The notes under the pieces were generated by a model. The model did no database searches, had not been told where the DNA came from, and worked only from the letters and a program-made list of their open reading frames with translations. 60,000 nucleotides of DNA from the NCBI RefSeq assembly GCF_026151205.1, contig NC_087076.1:9960902-10020901 (forward strand). The letters are read 5' to 3'. Within the stretch, counting starts at the first letter, position 1. Each line of letters begins with the position of its first letter. Made by a program: the position numbers and the translations under genes. This DNA is from Bolinopsis microptera. Lineage: Eukaryota > Ctenophora > Tentaculata > Lobata > Bolinopsidae. Shown one piece after another: positions 24,206 to 34,514 of this stretch.

Positions 24206-24540
24206 CTTTCACGTGAAACAAAAAATAGCTGAGACTGTCAACGAGCTTTTAGACGGCAGGGTCGAAACAGAAAACAAAAACCTTAGTTTTTGTACCATTT
24301 CACGGCATGTTTCAGTATTTACACTCCACTAAAACGGCCGTTTCGCCCTCAGTTCGATGACAGTCCTAGCCTGTTTCCCAGGCAAATTAGTAGGCGAGAA
24401 CGTTTCAATTAATTTACAGTAATACTAAGGTATCTTTAAAATATTTTAGTCTACGAAATAGTATGTTTACATACAAATTTTATCTTAGATTACAATCTAA
24501 GATAAAATTTAATTGCCCGAACAATTTTTAAGAATTTAAG

Positions 24541-25115
24541 ACTAATTATTTACTGACCCTACATCTTGATCTTCAATTTGTTCTTTAGGGGACACACACT
24601 TATCCACCTTTCTCTTAGTATTCACGCGTGATGTTTTTTGTGTCTCAATGATATTCGTAGAATGAGCAGTCGTGCTTGAACTTGGACCTGGGAGCACCTC
24701 AGACGCTTTACTTGCTGTGGCTACCTCGTCGTGTGGCTAAGTGTCTCATTGGTTATCTTAAGACAAACACTTATCCCTCTTTCTGCAGATGTTTGATATA
24801 ACCGTAGACTTTCTCCCTGCAAGTGAGAAACTCTGGAGCAAGGCTTAAGTTCATTATAGCATCCTGCTCGACTAAGTATCTGTTTATTCCATGAAAAAAT
24901 GCTTATTAGGCTTTCAGGTGCATAGTGGTATCCGTCCTTTCTTTTTATCTCAACTATGAACTTGGCCACCATACTGTTTATCATTGAAGGAACACCACAG
25001 TCCAGCGGGGCATATCTATGCCCCAAACGGGCGTGCTCTTCTCTCCATGTATTGTACAGATTTACCGCGAATTGAGTAGCTTTTCAGGTGTTTTCAGGAA
25101 TTCGGCCTTTCCTAA
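24541..25115 (-). pseudogene. Crypton/ZMYM-type (DUF3504-like) recombinase remnant
   Basis: Minus-strand reading gives KATQFAVNLYNTWREEHA, then MVAKFIVEIKRKDGYHYAPE and SLISIFSWNKQILSRAG. This is the arrangement (alternating-helix start, then F.VE.RK.DG..Y.P.SL, then a helix) of the N-terminal DNA-binding half of Crypton-type tyrosine recombinases and of the ZMYM/QRICH1 proteins derived from them. The frame ends near 24721, and a second open frame down to about 24552 encodes a Ser/Thr/Lys-rich tail. The catalytic recombinase half is not seen, so this is a remnant or a partial gene with unseen exons. Confidence 0.45.
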
Positions 25116-25467
25116 GAGCTTCCAGTTCTTCATTTTCTATTTAAACAATACGAGACGTCATTACGTAAACAAAACACGGCGATTCTATTTTCAAATTGTT
25201 GTTCATCATTTCCTGTTACAATTTATGAAAGTAGTTCCTTTCCGATCTACTGGACACTAATTTAAAACGTTTAAAATGATATTTCAAGCTTGACCCAACC
25301 CTTGCTGTTTACTCAAACTATAAGGAATGCTAAGTGCTATTTCCTTGTCATTTTAATGACTTCTTTATTTCTAATTATGCTCAATTACTATCATGTGCTT
25401 CTGATTATGCAGTAAGGATTTTTCGATATTTTCTTATATCCAATTTCTTTGAAGCAGCCTATACGAA

Positions 25468-26301
25468 ATGCACAACAACTGTAAAGATGAATCTTACTAC
25501 CAAAGATTGACGATCAAAAAGACAGAGTTTGAAATTTTGGACTATGAAAGAAGAGTGTCCAGGCAATGTCACCCTCGTAAAACACCGTACTATGCCAACA
25601 CCACACCCCCCTCAAATGTTACACCCTCAAGTGTAACATCATTTAATGGACACTTCTCCTCACAGTTTCGTCCGAGTAACAGAAGGAGAAGCCACATTAC
25701 TCGCCCTAAATCTTCAACTTTTACACAAAGTTTTGTTCTTGTCTACGGGGGATATCATCTCCATGGTCTTGCCACAAAGATATCTGCAAGGATAGGCACC
25801 AATAATGGTGATATTCTTGTTATCAACAAAGCAGATATGTCTAGACCGGTGGAACCGTGCAAAGTTATTGAAACATTGAAGAAGGAGCAGATAATTGATA
25901 GCCTCCGGGGGAATGTTCAACAGATTCTTATCTCCTTGGATTTTACTCCAGATATCAATTGGAATGAGTTTAGGGAAAGAGTTAGTTTGATGATAGATAC
26001 TGTATTTTTACAGTTTCAAAAATGTCAAATAACTCTGCTGGGTGAAACACTTGTACCAGTGAACAAAAAGCACCGACTTGAAATCTTCAACACTATTTTA
26101 AAGTCGTTTGTTAATGATCGTGTTTCTTATCTCGACCGTAAGAAAGGGTTCATGGGGTTCAACGGACAGCTCGATCCTGGTCTCTTCTACCTAAGTAACG
26201 TCCGTGGTACTAACGATATTCCTAATCAAAAGGAACTGAAGATTATAGCTGATTCAATTGCTGTACACATGTTTGGTTGGTTAAATCTCAGACTAAATTG
26301 A
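25468..26301 (+). CDS. SGNH-hydrolase-like protein, apparently catalytically dead
   Basis: A single-exon 277-residue ORF in an intron of the MIF4G-Tudor gene, on the same strand. The first ~85 residues are polar and basic. From residue ~88 the layout follows the SGNH/GDSL fold as found in transposon-derived hydrolases: VLVYGGYHLHGLATKISAR at the block I position, ILISLDFTPD at block III, ITLLGETLVP, then FNTILKSF and GQLDPGLFYLS at block V. The catalytic positions are altered: GDSH has become GGYH, the GxND block has lost its Gly/Asn pattern, and the terminal DxxH lacks its His. It may be a domesticated pseudo-hydrolase or a decaying element ORF. The intact 277-codon frame despite loss of the active site favours some selection on the protein. 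SGNH assignment is from pattern only. Confidence 0.55.
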   Translation: MHNNCKDESYYQRLTIKKTEFEILDYERRVSRQCHPRKTPYYANTTPPSNVTPSSVTSFNGHFSSQFRPSNRRRSHITRPKSSTFTQSFVLVYGGYHLHGLATKISARIGTNNGDILVINKADMSRPVEPCKVIETLKKEQIIDSLRGNVQQILISLDFTPDINWNEFRERVSLMIDTVFLQFQKCQITLLGETLVPVNKKHRLEIFNTILKSFVNDRVSYLDRKKGFMGFNGQLDPGLFYLSNVRGTNDIPNQKELKIIADSIAVHMFGWLNLRLN

Positions 26302-26522
26302 ATTCAGGATCAATTTTTTCATGATAATTCATTTGGGAGGAGCTATTTATTAATTATTTCCGCACGTGATTGTCACGCGTCCAAACATTTTTCGAGTTTC
26401 TTATCGTAACTTAGATCACAATCTTGTTCTTCTTCGTTAAAATTCAATGAATAATAATCAACTTGTTTAAATTGTACAACTTGTTGAATCCTTACTAAAA
26501 CTCTAAATATCCTCTCTTTTAG

Positions 26523-28275
26523 AAACTCCCGACGAAGATGTTCCAGATCAGAAGCTGACCTCTCCCTCCACGAGTAACAGTATCGCCCCCATCTCCTCCC
26601 CCGACTCCGCCTCTCCACCCATACCGTCCTCCCCCACCGTGGAAACTCTCCCACTTTCCGCTCAGTTCGCTACAGCCCAGGCACGTCTACACTCTACATT
26701 GTCTTGTTGTCATGACTACCGTGTCAACCACCTACCACTTATTTACCTGCAACTATTTTATGCCCTTTCCTTAACCAGACCTGTTATAGAAATAGTCGAC
26801 AAACTAATAAGATGGGTGACCCACCTCCCAACTACGTACATATCGTTTAATGAAGATACTCTCTCAGGAGCCGATATCAGAACAAATCAACTTACACTCC
26901 CGACCCCAGTCGACTGGTTCCAGTGTAGCCTCCTCCAAACCTCACTCACCCAAACCTCAGCCCCCCTCAGAGCTACAGAACATGATCATACCTCAATTCC
27001 GATCATTGGATATCCGAGAAAAGGTGGGGTTTCTTTTATCTTCATGAATCCTAGCATGATTTTCAACTCATGATTTTTCGCACTAACAGATTTTAATTAT
27101 TGTTAACAAATAACTTAACTTGTTCTTAAAAAAAAATAGTATTAAAATGTAAAACCTTTACTGCCCAGCATCATCAGGAGAGAGAACCAGAGCAGCTACC
27201 ACCACGAGTTCAGGTAGCTGATGACAGTGGCTCAGAGTTGAAGAGCATCATTGTGAAACTGGAACGGAGCATCAAACAAGTAGAGAAAAACAAAGGTCAG
27301 TTGATAATGCAACAACCAAATTGTGTTTTATTGAGCCTTAAGGGGGCATACCCCAAAACAGTGGTTTGTGCCGTCCAGACCAAATGACCTCATAGGCAGT
27401 TCAGTGACCTTCTAGCGCACCGTTTCCACACCAAAAAAATCATTTTGAGAATTCCCATTTTTGTAATCGACCATTTCCTGGTTAAGAGTTCAATTTTCGG
27501 AAAAAATTATTTTTTGGTTGAGGCGCTATAAGTTAATCGCCGTTTATTCACATCATGTCAAGGTGTGTGTAAAATCTTGATATCGTATCTAAAAAGGCTG
27601 GTGTGTTATGAATTTTTAAAGTCAAAAAGCTAAAATTGTCCTTTTCAGGCTAATTTTAACAAAAAGTCAGTCAGGGAAGATCGGATTGATTTGATGCTTG
27701 ACATCAAATTTTTCTCTAAATTCTGGCGCAGTTTTTGATGCCCTCAAAAATGGTTTTACTCATTCACCTTCTGATCTATTGGACCTCAAAGCCAAAGAAC
27801 AAATTTAGGCACATTTTTCGTTTTTAATATTTACTAATTTTTTGGTCGATTACAAAAATGGGAATTCTCAAAATGATTTTTTTTGGTGTGGAAACGGTGC
27901 GCTAGAAGGTCACTGAACTGCCTATGAGGTCATTTGGTCTGGACAGATTTGGGGTATGCCCCCTTAAAGGACGGTGGATGAGGCGGAAACGAAACTAAAT
28001 GCGCATACCAATAAACTACATGTTTTAAAATTTAATAAGGTAATACTTCCTTCATATTTGACACCTTTTTTGAATACTTGACATAAAACTAAACTACTAT
28101 TGCCTTTAGAGGATATGGAAAAGAAGGTAGACAAGTTACTACAAGAAGTAGGCGGAAGCAGAGGCAGAGGATTCCAGCGTGGGGTAAACCTTCAAGATGA
28201 TCTAGCAGAATGTGCTACCCTTATGGTTGATAGGGCGTATGGAATCTTCAAGGAGAATATCGAGAACTTTTACAA
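26523..28275 (+). CDS. MIF4G-Tudor gene, exons 11-14 (linker and first coiled-coil part)
   Basis: Exons 26523-26680, 26868-27023, 27169-27295 and 28110-28275. The exon at 26523 accepts one base from the exon ending at 20036, restoring a Glu codon. The first two encode a Ser/Pro/Thr-rich disordered linker. The next two are charged and heptad-like (ELKSIIVKLERSIKQVEKNK, DMEKKVDKLLQEV), predicting coiled coil. The intron 26681-26867 appears to use a GC donor (CAG then GCACGT), which keeps phase 0. The exon at 28110 ends in phase 2 and fits exactly to the exon at 35704, across a 7.4-kb intron that holds three minus-strand loci. Joining this cluster to the Tudor exons rests on phase and order only; a separate downstream gene is the alternative. 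Confidence 0.65.
27338..27967. mobile_element. Intact TTAA-flanked TIR element (630 bp)
   Basis: TTAA at both ends (27338-27341 and 27964-27967) with inverted termini GGGGGCATACCCCAAA and TTTGGGGTATGCCCCC. Homology between the two ends extends inward for about 130 bp, covering GACCTCATAGGCAGTTCAGT and CTAGCGCACCGTTTCCACA. There is no coding capacity. TTAA target choice points to a piggyBac- or Kolobok-driven family; the GGG start favours Kolobok. It sits in the intron 27296-28109. Confidence 0.92.
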
Positions 28276-28429
28276 GTTAGTACATTTATAGATTTTTAAC
28301 TTTAACTTTTTGTTTCTTATTAGTTTAAAATCATTTTTACTTTGATTTAGTTTATTTTACTATGAATCGTGGAATCTTTGACGGGAATTTCTTTGTGATG
28401 AATTATCGTTAGTCGGAGAAAATACAAAT

Positions 28430-29749
28430 TTAGGTGAAATGTTTTAGGTGGTCATGCAAGGTCATAGGATCAGCATGACCGAATCTGAGGTCGTTCACTC
28501 CGGCACTGATGAGGACTAGATCAGATTGTTCTATTGAGGCTTGGTGTTGTGCTAAGTCTCTCAGATGGAAGAGATCTTCTCTGAACGCAATGATCGGCTC
28601 TTTGAGGAGAGAGCAGTCGAATGTACGGTTCTTGGAGTCAGACAGTATAAGAACTCGCCGAAGTCGTTTCGATGTTGGGTGGTCCTTGTGTGGTGATGAT
28701 AGGCCTGACGACAAGGAGCCTCGTTGGGGACGTCTGCTCTTCTTGACTGTACCGGGGTCCTCTAGCAGTCTGAAGGTAATGCTCAATCGGGGCCCCTCAA
28801 ATTTCTCTTCAGGGATTCCTGGAACGGAGTGATCCCATTCATCCTGGCTTTGTCTGGACATGGTATAGAGAGAACCATGAGTAGCTGTGAATGTCTCCTT
28901 CTTGTATTCTCCAGGGATCTTCCTCCGAAATACCACTTCTCTGGGACAGCCGAGTGACAGAGTGATGATGTTACTATCCCTACTGATACTGGGTTCGTTG
29001 TCTGAGTGGGGTGGAATGCAAGAGCGGGGAGAATCGTATGAGGTGACCATGGCTGAGTTGAAATTAAGATCTGGATATTCGGTCTTAAGAACATTAGCAA
29101 TTTCACTCAAATATGACGATTTTGAAATGTCTCTAGCATGATGGGAACCGCCGGAATAGCGATATGAGAACTGACCATAGTAGGCAACACGTCTATTAGG
29201 AAAAGTACGGTCATAAGTTACGTCATCGTTCAGCGCAGAACTCGAAAATGTGTCAAAATGCGCACCATCAAGTGTCTCAAACGGTAGTGTACCTGAGTTT
29301 GTCGAGTTACCGTGTAATCCTGGGCTGTGTAGTCGTTGGCTGGGCGGTGGGGGGGTAGGCGTCTGCTGAGGGCTGCAGGGTGGTTGAATAGCTGTGGTAG
29401 TTGTTGAACTGAGAGTTTGGCCAATGTCTTTTTGAAGTCCTTTCAACTGCTTACTAGCGTCCTCCGCGTGCCTCGTAATGATTTCAGTTAAATTATCAAC
29501 GCAATTAGATAACAAGTTAAATAAAGAATCTTGTTCTTCGCCAATAAATTGTTGGAAATGTTCTCTTAGGGCCACACGAGCTTCGTCAATGTTCTTTTTG
29601 CTACGGGTTTTACGTGGCAGATTCTTGATAAATTCAGGATTCAAAATGAGGTTGCTCTCCCTCATTATCTGGTCTTCATCTAGCTTGTCGACTAGCTCTA
29701 GGCTGGTCAGCGCTGAGAATCCCCCTAACCGTTTTGGTTCAGGTTCCAT
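28430..29749 (-). CDS. AlkB-like dioxygenase fused to a truncated SGNH domain
   Basis: A 439-residue single-exon ORF from the ATG at 29749. The N-terminal ~120 residues are charged and helical; a Pro-rich linker follows. Residues ~165-330 are a 2-oxoglutarate/Fe(II) dioxygenase of the AlkB family, with iron ligands H248 and D250 (PPHSDNE) and H307 (DHSVPG) and the signature RLSITFR at 321-327. After a Ser/Arg/Lys linker, an SGNH-hydrolase fold begins (RVLILSDSKNR at ~365-375 and ISAGVNDL at ~414-421) but stops at residue 439, before its last catalytic block. AlkB enzymes repair or demethylate alkylated nucleic acids. Together with the lack of introns, this architecture suggests a retroelement ORF or a gene derived from one. 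The stop may be a truncation. It lies antisense in the 7.4-kb intron of the MIF4G-Tudor gene. Confidence 0.82.
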   Translation of the reverse strand: MEPEPKRLGGFSALTSLELVDKLDEDQIMRESNLILNPEFIKNLPRKTRSKKNIDEARVALREHFQQFIGEEQDSLFNLLSNCVDNLTEIITRHAEDASKQLKGLQKDIGQTLSSTTTTAIQPPCSPQQTPTPPPPSQRLHSPGLHGNSTNSGTLPFETLDGAHFDTFSSSALNDDVTYDRTFPNRRVAYYGQFSYRYSGGSHHARDISKSSYLSEIANVLKTEYPDLNFNSAMVTSYDSPRSCIPPHSDNEPSISRDSNIITLSLGCPREVVFRRKIPGEYKKETFTATHGSLYTMSRQSQDEWDHSVPGIPEEKFEGPRLSITFRLLEDPGTVKKSRRPQRGSLSSGLSSPHKDHPTSKRLRRVLILSDSKNRTFDCSLLKEPIIAFREDLFHLRDLAQHQASIEQSDLVLISAGVNDLRFGHADPMTLHDHLKHFT

Positions 29750-30073
29750 TATCAAAAACTTACTTTACTGGAAAGTTTGTGGCAGCTTTATGTAATTGGA
29801 CGGTTCTGATTCCCGTACCGCCTAGCCTCAGTCTGTCAGTCGTAGTTAGTTACCACAGTCCACGTCACAAGCACATGCAAGGTGAAGATTAAAAAATTTA
29901 ATGAACACAATGAATTTATTGAATATTTCTCTACCAAAGATGAATATTTCTCTAATCACTTTCAAAAGTACGTCTCAGCAAACAATAAACATTAAACATG
30001 CAACATCTTTATTCGTAAAAAGGTTAATATTTGACAAGAATTCTACAATGATGCCGAACTCTCCATATGAGTT

Positions 30074-31318
30074 TTAGTCCTCATTTTCACACACAATCAC
30101 GGTGGTTCCCAATTTCAGACCATCAGTTGGGAAGGAAGTAACGTCATCAGAGACCAGGGACAAAAGGATTTCGCGATTATTTTGGCCAAAAATCGCGATA
30201 CCGCGATTTTTAACAGACTATACATTAAACTATACATAAAATTTGTCGCAAATAATGGGAAAAATCGCGATTCCGTACATGCCGCGATTTCCTTTTGTCC
30301 CTGTCAGAGACGTACAGTGCGTAGTTTCCATAGACCAGTCCGCCTTTCAGGGTAGAACCGGAACCGTGGTCTGTGCCTTGTATTTTCACACCTGTCACTT
30401 GTGTGCAGCTCGGATATGGACAATCTTGAATGTTTGAGATCTCGTGTGCCCAACCTGGATACGCTTCTGGGTCTTCTATCATCTTTGGCCTGACCGCGAA
30501 GTTATTACCAAATCCATGAGTGTTGTCGTCATCAACATCAGCACCGCTAAGATGTCCTCCAGTTAGCACCAGTCTAGCTCCATTTCTTGAGTAGCCCCAG
30601 TTGAGGCAAGATCTCCTCCAACAGAGAAGATAGGATCATCTACCAGGTTATGAGCACCAGGGGTCGTGTAAAATTGTACTGGTCCTCCCTCTGAGACCAC
30701 GTTCCGTCCTGGGTCCATGTCTTTAAACCTGTGGGACAGAGACAGCCCCCAGTGTTTGAATGTGAAGACTTTAACAGCATCTAGGGCACCCTGGTGGTGT
30801 CGCACTATAGCAATGTGATTTGCAGGTGTATCCCAGACAGTTTGGTTGAGATAATCCTTTATCAGGGCCTCCTTTAGTGAGCCGATAGAGCTGTCGTCTG
30901 ACCATCCTGTCTCGTAACCCATCACGTGGCCGTCACTGGGGTTTAGGTTCATTCCTAGGTTCCAGGTCCCACATCTTCTATCTTCTTCTTCCTTCTCTTC
31001 TTTTTCTTTTTCCTCCGGCTTCTTTTCTTTTCTCCGTATCAGTAGTTCCGCTAGGAGCCTTAACTCATATACCTCGTTCGAGGCTTCACCTAATTTCTTC
31101 CTGATCGCACTAGCCTGTTCGTCTGCTTCTGCGACAAGCTCGTCCTGATCCTCCTCTTTGTATGTTTCCAGATCTAACTCAATCTCGAACATGTCTCCAG
31201 GTAGCTTCTCCAGAATTGCATGGAAACTTGCTAGTCTGTCAGTAAGATTCCCTCGATCATCAGTGAGGGCTACAACAGAACCTACAAGGAGTAGGAGAGC
31301 AGCAAATTGTATCATCAT
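30074..31318 (-). pseudogene. Secreted protein of unknown family, broken by a frameshift and a MITE
   Basis: From the ATG at 31318 a signal peptide (MIQFAALLLLVGSVVA) is followed by an acidic helical stretch and a Glu/Lys-rich spacer. A globular region follows from about CGTWNLGMNLNPSDGH through VWDTPANHIAIVRHHQG. Near 30570 the frame ends at a stop, but the next frame continues with LTGGHLSGADVDDDNTHGFG to about 30312. A 149-bp MITE interrupts there, and the final ~22 codons (TSFPTDGLKLGTTVIVC) resume behind it to a stop at 30074. Two independent lesions make a functional product unlikely unless the frameshift is an assembly error and the MITE is polymorphic. No family is recognised; secretion is the only supported property. 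It is nested antisense in the 7.4-kb intron. Confidence 0.7.
30155..30303. mobile_element. hAT-type MITE with perfect 8-bp target duplication
   Basis: The termini are inverted copies: CAGGGACAAAAGGATTTCGC at the left and GCGATTTCCTTTTGTCCCTG at the right. TCAGAGAC is duplicated at 30147-30154 and 30304-30311. The 149-bp length, the CAGGG start and the 8-bp duplication are typical of non-autonomous hAT elements. It is inserted in the last coding part of the secreted-protein locus. Confidence 0.95.
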
Positions 31319-31670
31319 CAGCTTCTCACGATGCAAACAGTAAAACGAGTCGAAGATTATTGAGCGGCGCCATCCGTCTCCCTCGGGTAATGCCGTCTAG
31401 TTTTACGAAAATCAAAACTCAGAAGTCGAAATGATTTGTTCACATATTAAGTGGCAAGTGGCAACATCTAATTGGTATGCCTTATTCGATCACAAAGTTC
31501 ATTCAATAAATTGATAATTCATGTCAACTTTCAAACTAGATAACAAACTGGATAATGTGAGCCTCAAATTTATTTGATTCACCTTATGGATGATGGAAAC
31601 ACGGCGCATGTGAACGGTTGATTATACTGTTCCGCACTAAACATTGGCCTGGAGACCCCTACTGTTGGTT

Positions 31671-33588
31671 CTAATGTTCCGCGCTAAACATTGTCCTGGA
31701 GACCCCTCTACTCAGCATTCTCTTCCTACCCCCAATCTTATTAACCTCAGTCAAAGTGAGCGCCTTGAGCAGGTCACTCCCCCGCAAACTCCCAAACACT
31801 GAGTCCGTCTGGGTAGACGCGTCCAGACTGGATTTGCGAAATTTCTGGAACAAAGCAGCCGGGTTGGGGTTATGCTTCTTGAGATCCTCAGCTGCAACAA
31901 TCCCGGCACTGACAAACACATTGCTCCAGTAAACAGCTTCGCTCCGCAACCCCTTGGCGATAAACCTCTCGTTGATTCTTTTCAGATGGTAGAGGATCTG
32001 CTCGGGCTTTGGTTTGGTGTCGGTCGCGAAGTTTTGTAAGGTCTTGGCAGCTTCTGTTACATCGTACCGGAGCAGCAGTTTTATTAGCTCTACGTAGATA
32101 TCTTGTTTTAGGTGCTTTTCCTCCGTTTGCAGTGCCGACTGAAAGTTAACAAGTTTTATTCATAATATTGTTGTATTTATCGATTATATATACTGCAGTA
32201 GGGGCAGCTGTAATTCTGAAATAAGTTGGTTTGAATCGGGTTTCGATATGGTAAGGCTAATGAAGGTCCCAATATGATTTAAATATTGAGTTTGGTGATC
32301 ATTGTTCTACTCACGAATCCTGGCCCAAAATTGTGTTTTTATCGGGATCAAGTTAGGATCGACGAAAAATGTTATTGAAATTGGACGTAAAAATTGGGGG
32401 AACTTAGTTTTCAGCTTACGACATGAGATGGCTCGACAGTACAGTGATCCTTACCTTCAGTTGATTAACTCCCTCGATAACTTTGCTGGTCGTCCCCAGA
32501 AATCTTCCCAATTCGAACAGCACCTTAAAGTTACAATTCTTGCTCAATCTACAGGACATAGTCAAATTGCTTGCTATAACATCACAAATATTTGTCGCTT
32601 GGACGTTGTGCAGAGTCGGAATCTTTTCGACCAACTGATGACTTCTTATCCCCACCAAACACTTCGCCTTCAAGAAGTAGAGTGAATGGTTTGTACACAG
32701 TTTAAGAGCACATGTCACCATCTCCAGTCCCTTTAGATATCGCTGATACTTCACTAACTCTCCAGCGGTTTTCATTACGGCCCAGATGGAAGTCCTCACC
32801 ATTCTTTCTGGAACTGTCTTCAGTTTGAAGTTGGAGTAGTTTTCATCTATGCAACTCGGAAACGACTGTCGATTTAACTCCAATACAACTGCCACAGCGT
32901 TTTTAAACTTAGACTCGGACCTCTTCAGGTCCCGTAACTGTAAAGAAGTCTTGGTGTACTTCTTCGTGATCAAATGGACAAGCTTTTGCTTGAGAACGTA
33001 GAGCCGGTTAATTGACTTGGTCCGGTATATCCTTGCCGCCAGATAGTCAGGCTGAGATGCCAGTACCGCCTGTAAGCACCTCGCTGATTGGTCCAAATAC
33101 CAGGCTGACAAGTCAGTTCTAACGTTACTCTTACCCAGCTTGTAGCTCACTTTCCCAATCAGAAAACGTACAATGTTATCCTTGATAAGATATAAATGTT
33201 GTAGTCGCTCCAGCGCGGCGTTATAAAGTCTGAACTCTGTCAAAGCGACCGCCTCCTTGATCCGGGACAAAACTGTTAATTGGCAGAAGTCAGACTTCAA
33301 TTTCATCAGATATTCACAATCACTTTCCATGATGCCACCATATTTAGGTCTCCCAATCCTCTGGTTATTGTTGTTGCTGCGGGGACGGTACTCCTGGTTC
33401 CTACTGTAAAGTTGCCGTCTCTCCTGGAGGGTGGTTGGGGCACTGGTTATGCGGCTCAGTGGGGCAGGTGATGGGCAGGAGTCTGATAGTCGGGTCACGT
33501 GTGCAGTGTACGCTCGGCCTTTCTCTACTCTGTGGTTTTCTTTCTTAGGGTAACTGCTCTGAGTTCTCTGAAGTTTTGAAATTGGCAT
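31671..33588 (-). CDS. TPR-like helical repeat protein, two exons
   Basis: Exons 32455-33588 and 31671-32138, with donor GTAAGG, acceptor TTTCAG and phase 0; 533 residues counting from MPISKL at 33588. After a basic, disordered ~90 residues the protein is continuous helical pairs with TPR-like spacing (EAVALTEFRLYNAALERLQH; LDQSARCLQAVLASQPDYLA; LVKYQRYLKGLEMVTCALKL; YVELIKLLLRYDVTEAAKTL). The C-terminal ~70 residues are Ser/Arg-rich. TPR solenoids are protein-binding scaffolds; I cannot name the orthologue. The start is uncertain: CTTCAG just inside the first codons could be an acceptor that joins the upstream exon at 34515-34778 in the same phase. The gene is nested antisense in the 7.4-kb intron of the MIF4G-Tudor gene. 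Confidence 0.72.
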
Positions 33589-33628
33589 TGTAGAGAGAAT
33601 TAACAGTTACTGTTAGACATATTATATT

Positions 33629-34428
33629 GGGGGGGATGCAACGTCAATTAATGTCAGTATTCCATAAAAACCCCAAACTGACATTGACATTAATTGACAT
33701 TAATTGACATTAATTGACATTAATTGACATTAATTGACATTAATTTGTCTTGAAATTTGAGATTATCATTATTCGATAAATATTCAAGATATTCACGTCT
33801 ATGTAAGTTAGACCGGTTCAAAAAAACAAAATGTCCTTGAATAATTATGAGTATGTTCTTATCTGTTGATCCTTAGGTTCAAAGACCACCACAAAAATTT
33901 CAGCTTCCAACTCTTCCATCTTCGGTCCCCACCGGCCACGCCCATATTTTATTGGTTTCTTATACAGGTAAAATATCTAGAATCGGCTTTTTTAGTATGA
34001 AGGAGTAATGTTAGCTGTTTCAGATTCGTTATTCAAATATAAATGTCATGAAGGCATTTCGTTTAATGTGGGTTTTAAGTTCTGATGATGTTGAGAACCA
34101 CGCCCTTGGATGGCCACGCCCATTTAAGAAAATTAAATTTCGGAAAACCGTATTATTTTAGTTTTATTGTTTAATGATCTGAATTTTTTCACATTTCACA
34201 TTTCCATATGTGATAGTAGTGAATAAATTGATGATATAAACGTTCTAAAGTGCTAAAAATATGGTAGAACTACATAATCTCTGGTCGAAAAATATCGTGT
34301 CAATTAATGTCAGTATTCCAAAATTTTGCAAAACTGACATTGACATTAATTGACATTAATTGACATTAATTGACATTAATTGACATTAATTGACATTAAT
34401 TGACATTAATTGACGTTGCATCCCCCCC
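33629..34428. mobile_element. 800-bp G-run TIR element with 8-bp target duplication
   Basis: The element begins GGGGGGGATGCAACGTCAAT and ends with the inverted copy. ATTATATT is duplicated at 33621-33628 and 34429-34436. Both ends carry subterminal arrays of the 10-mer TTGACATTAA (about five to seven units each). The interior has no coding potential. It lies between the TPR gene and its putative first exon. Confidence 0.93.
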
Positions 34429-34514
34429 ATTATATTGTCGTTCTTTCCCCAAAAATGTACGAAAATTCAAAATTATGATGAAACCTTCCACAACATAATA
34501 ATCTCCCAACTCAC

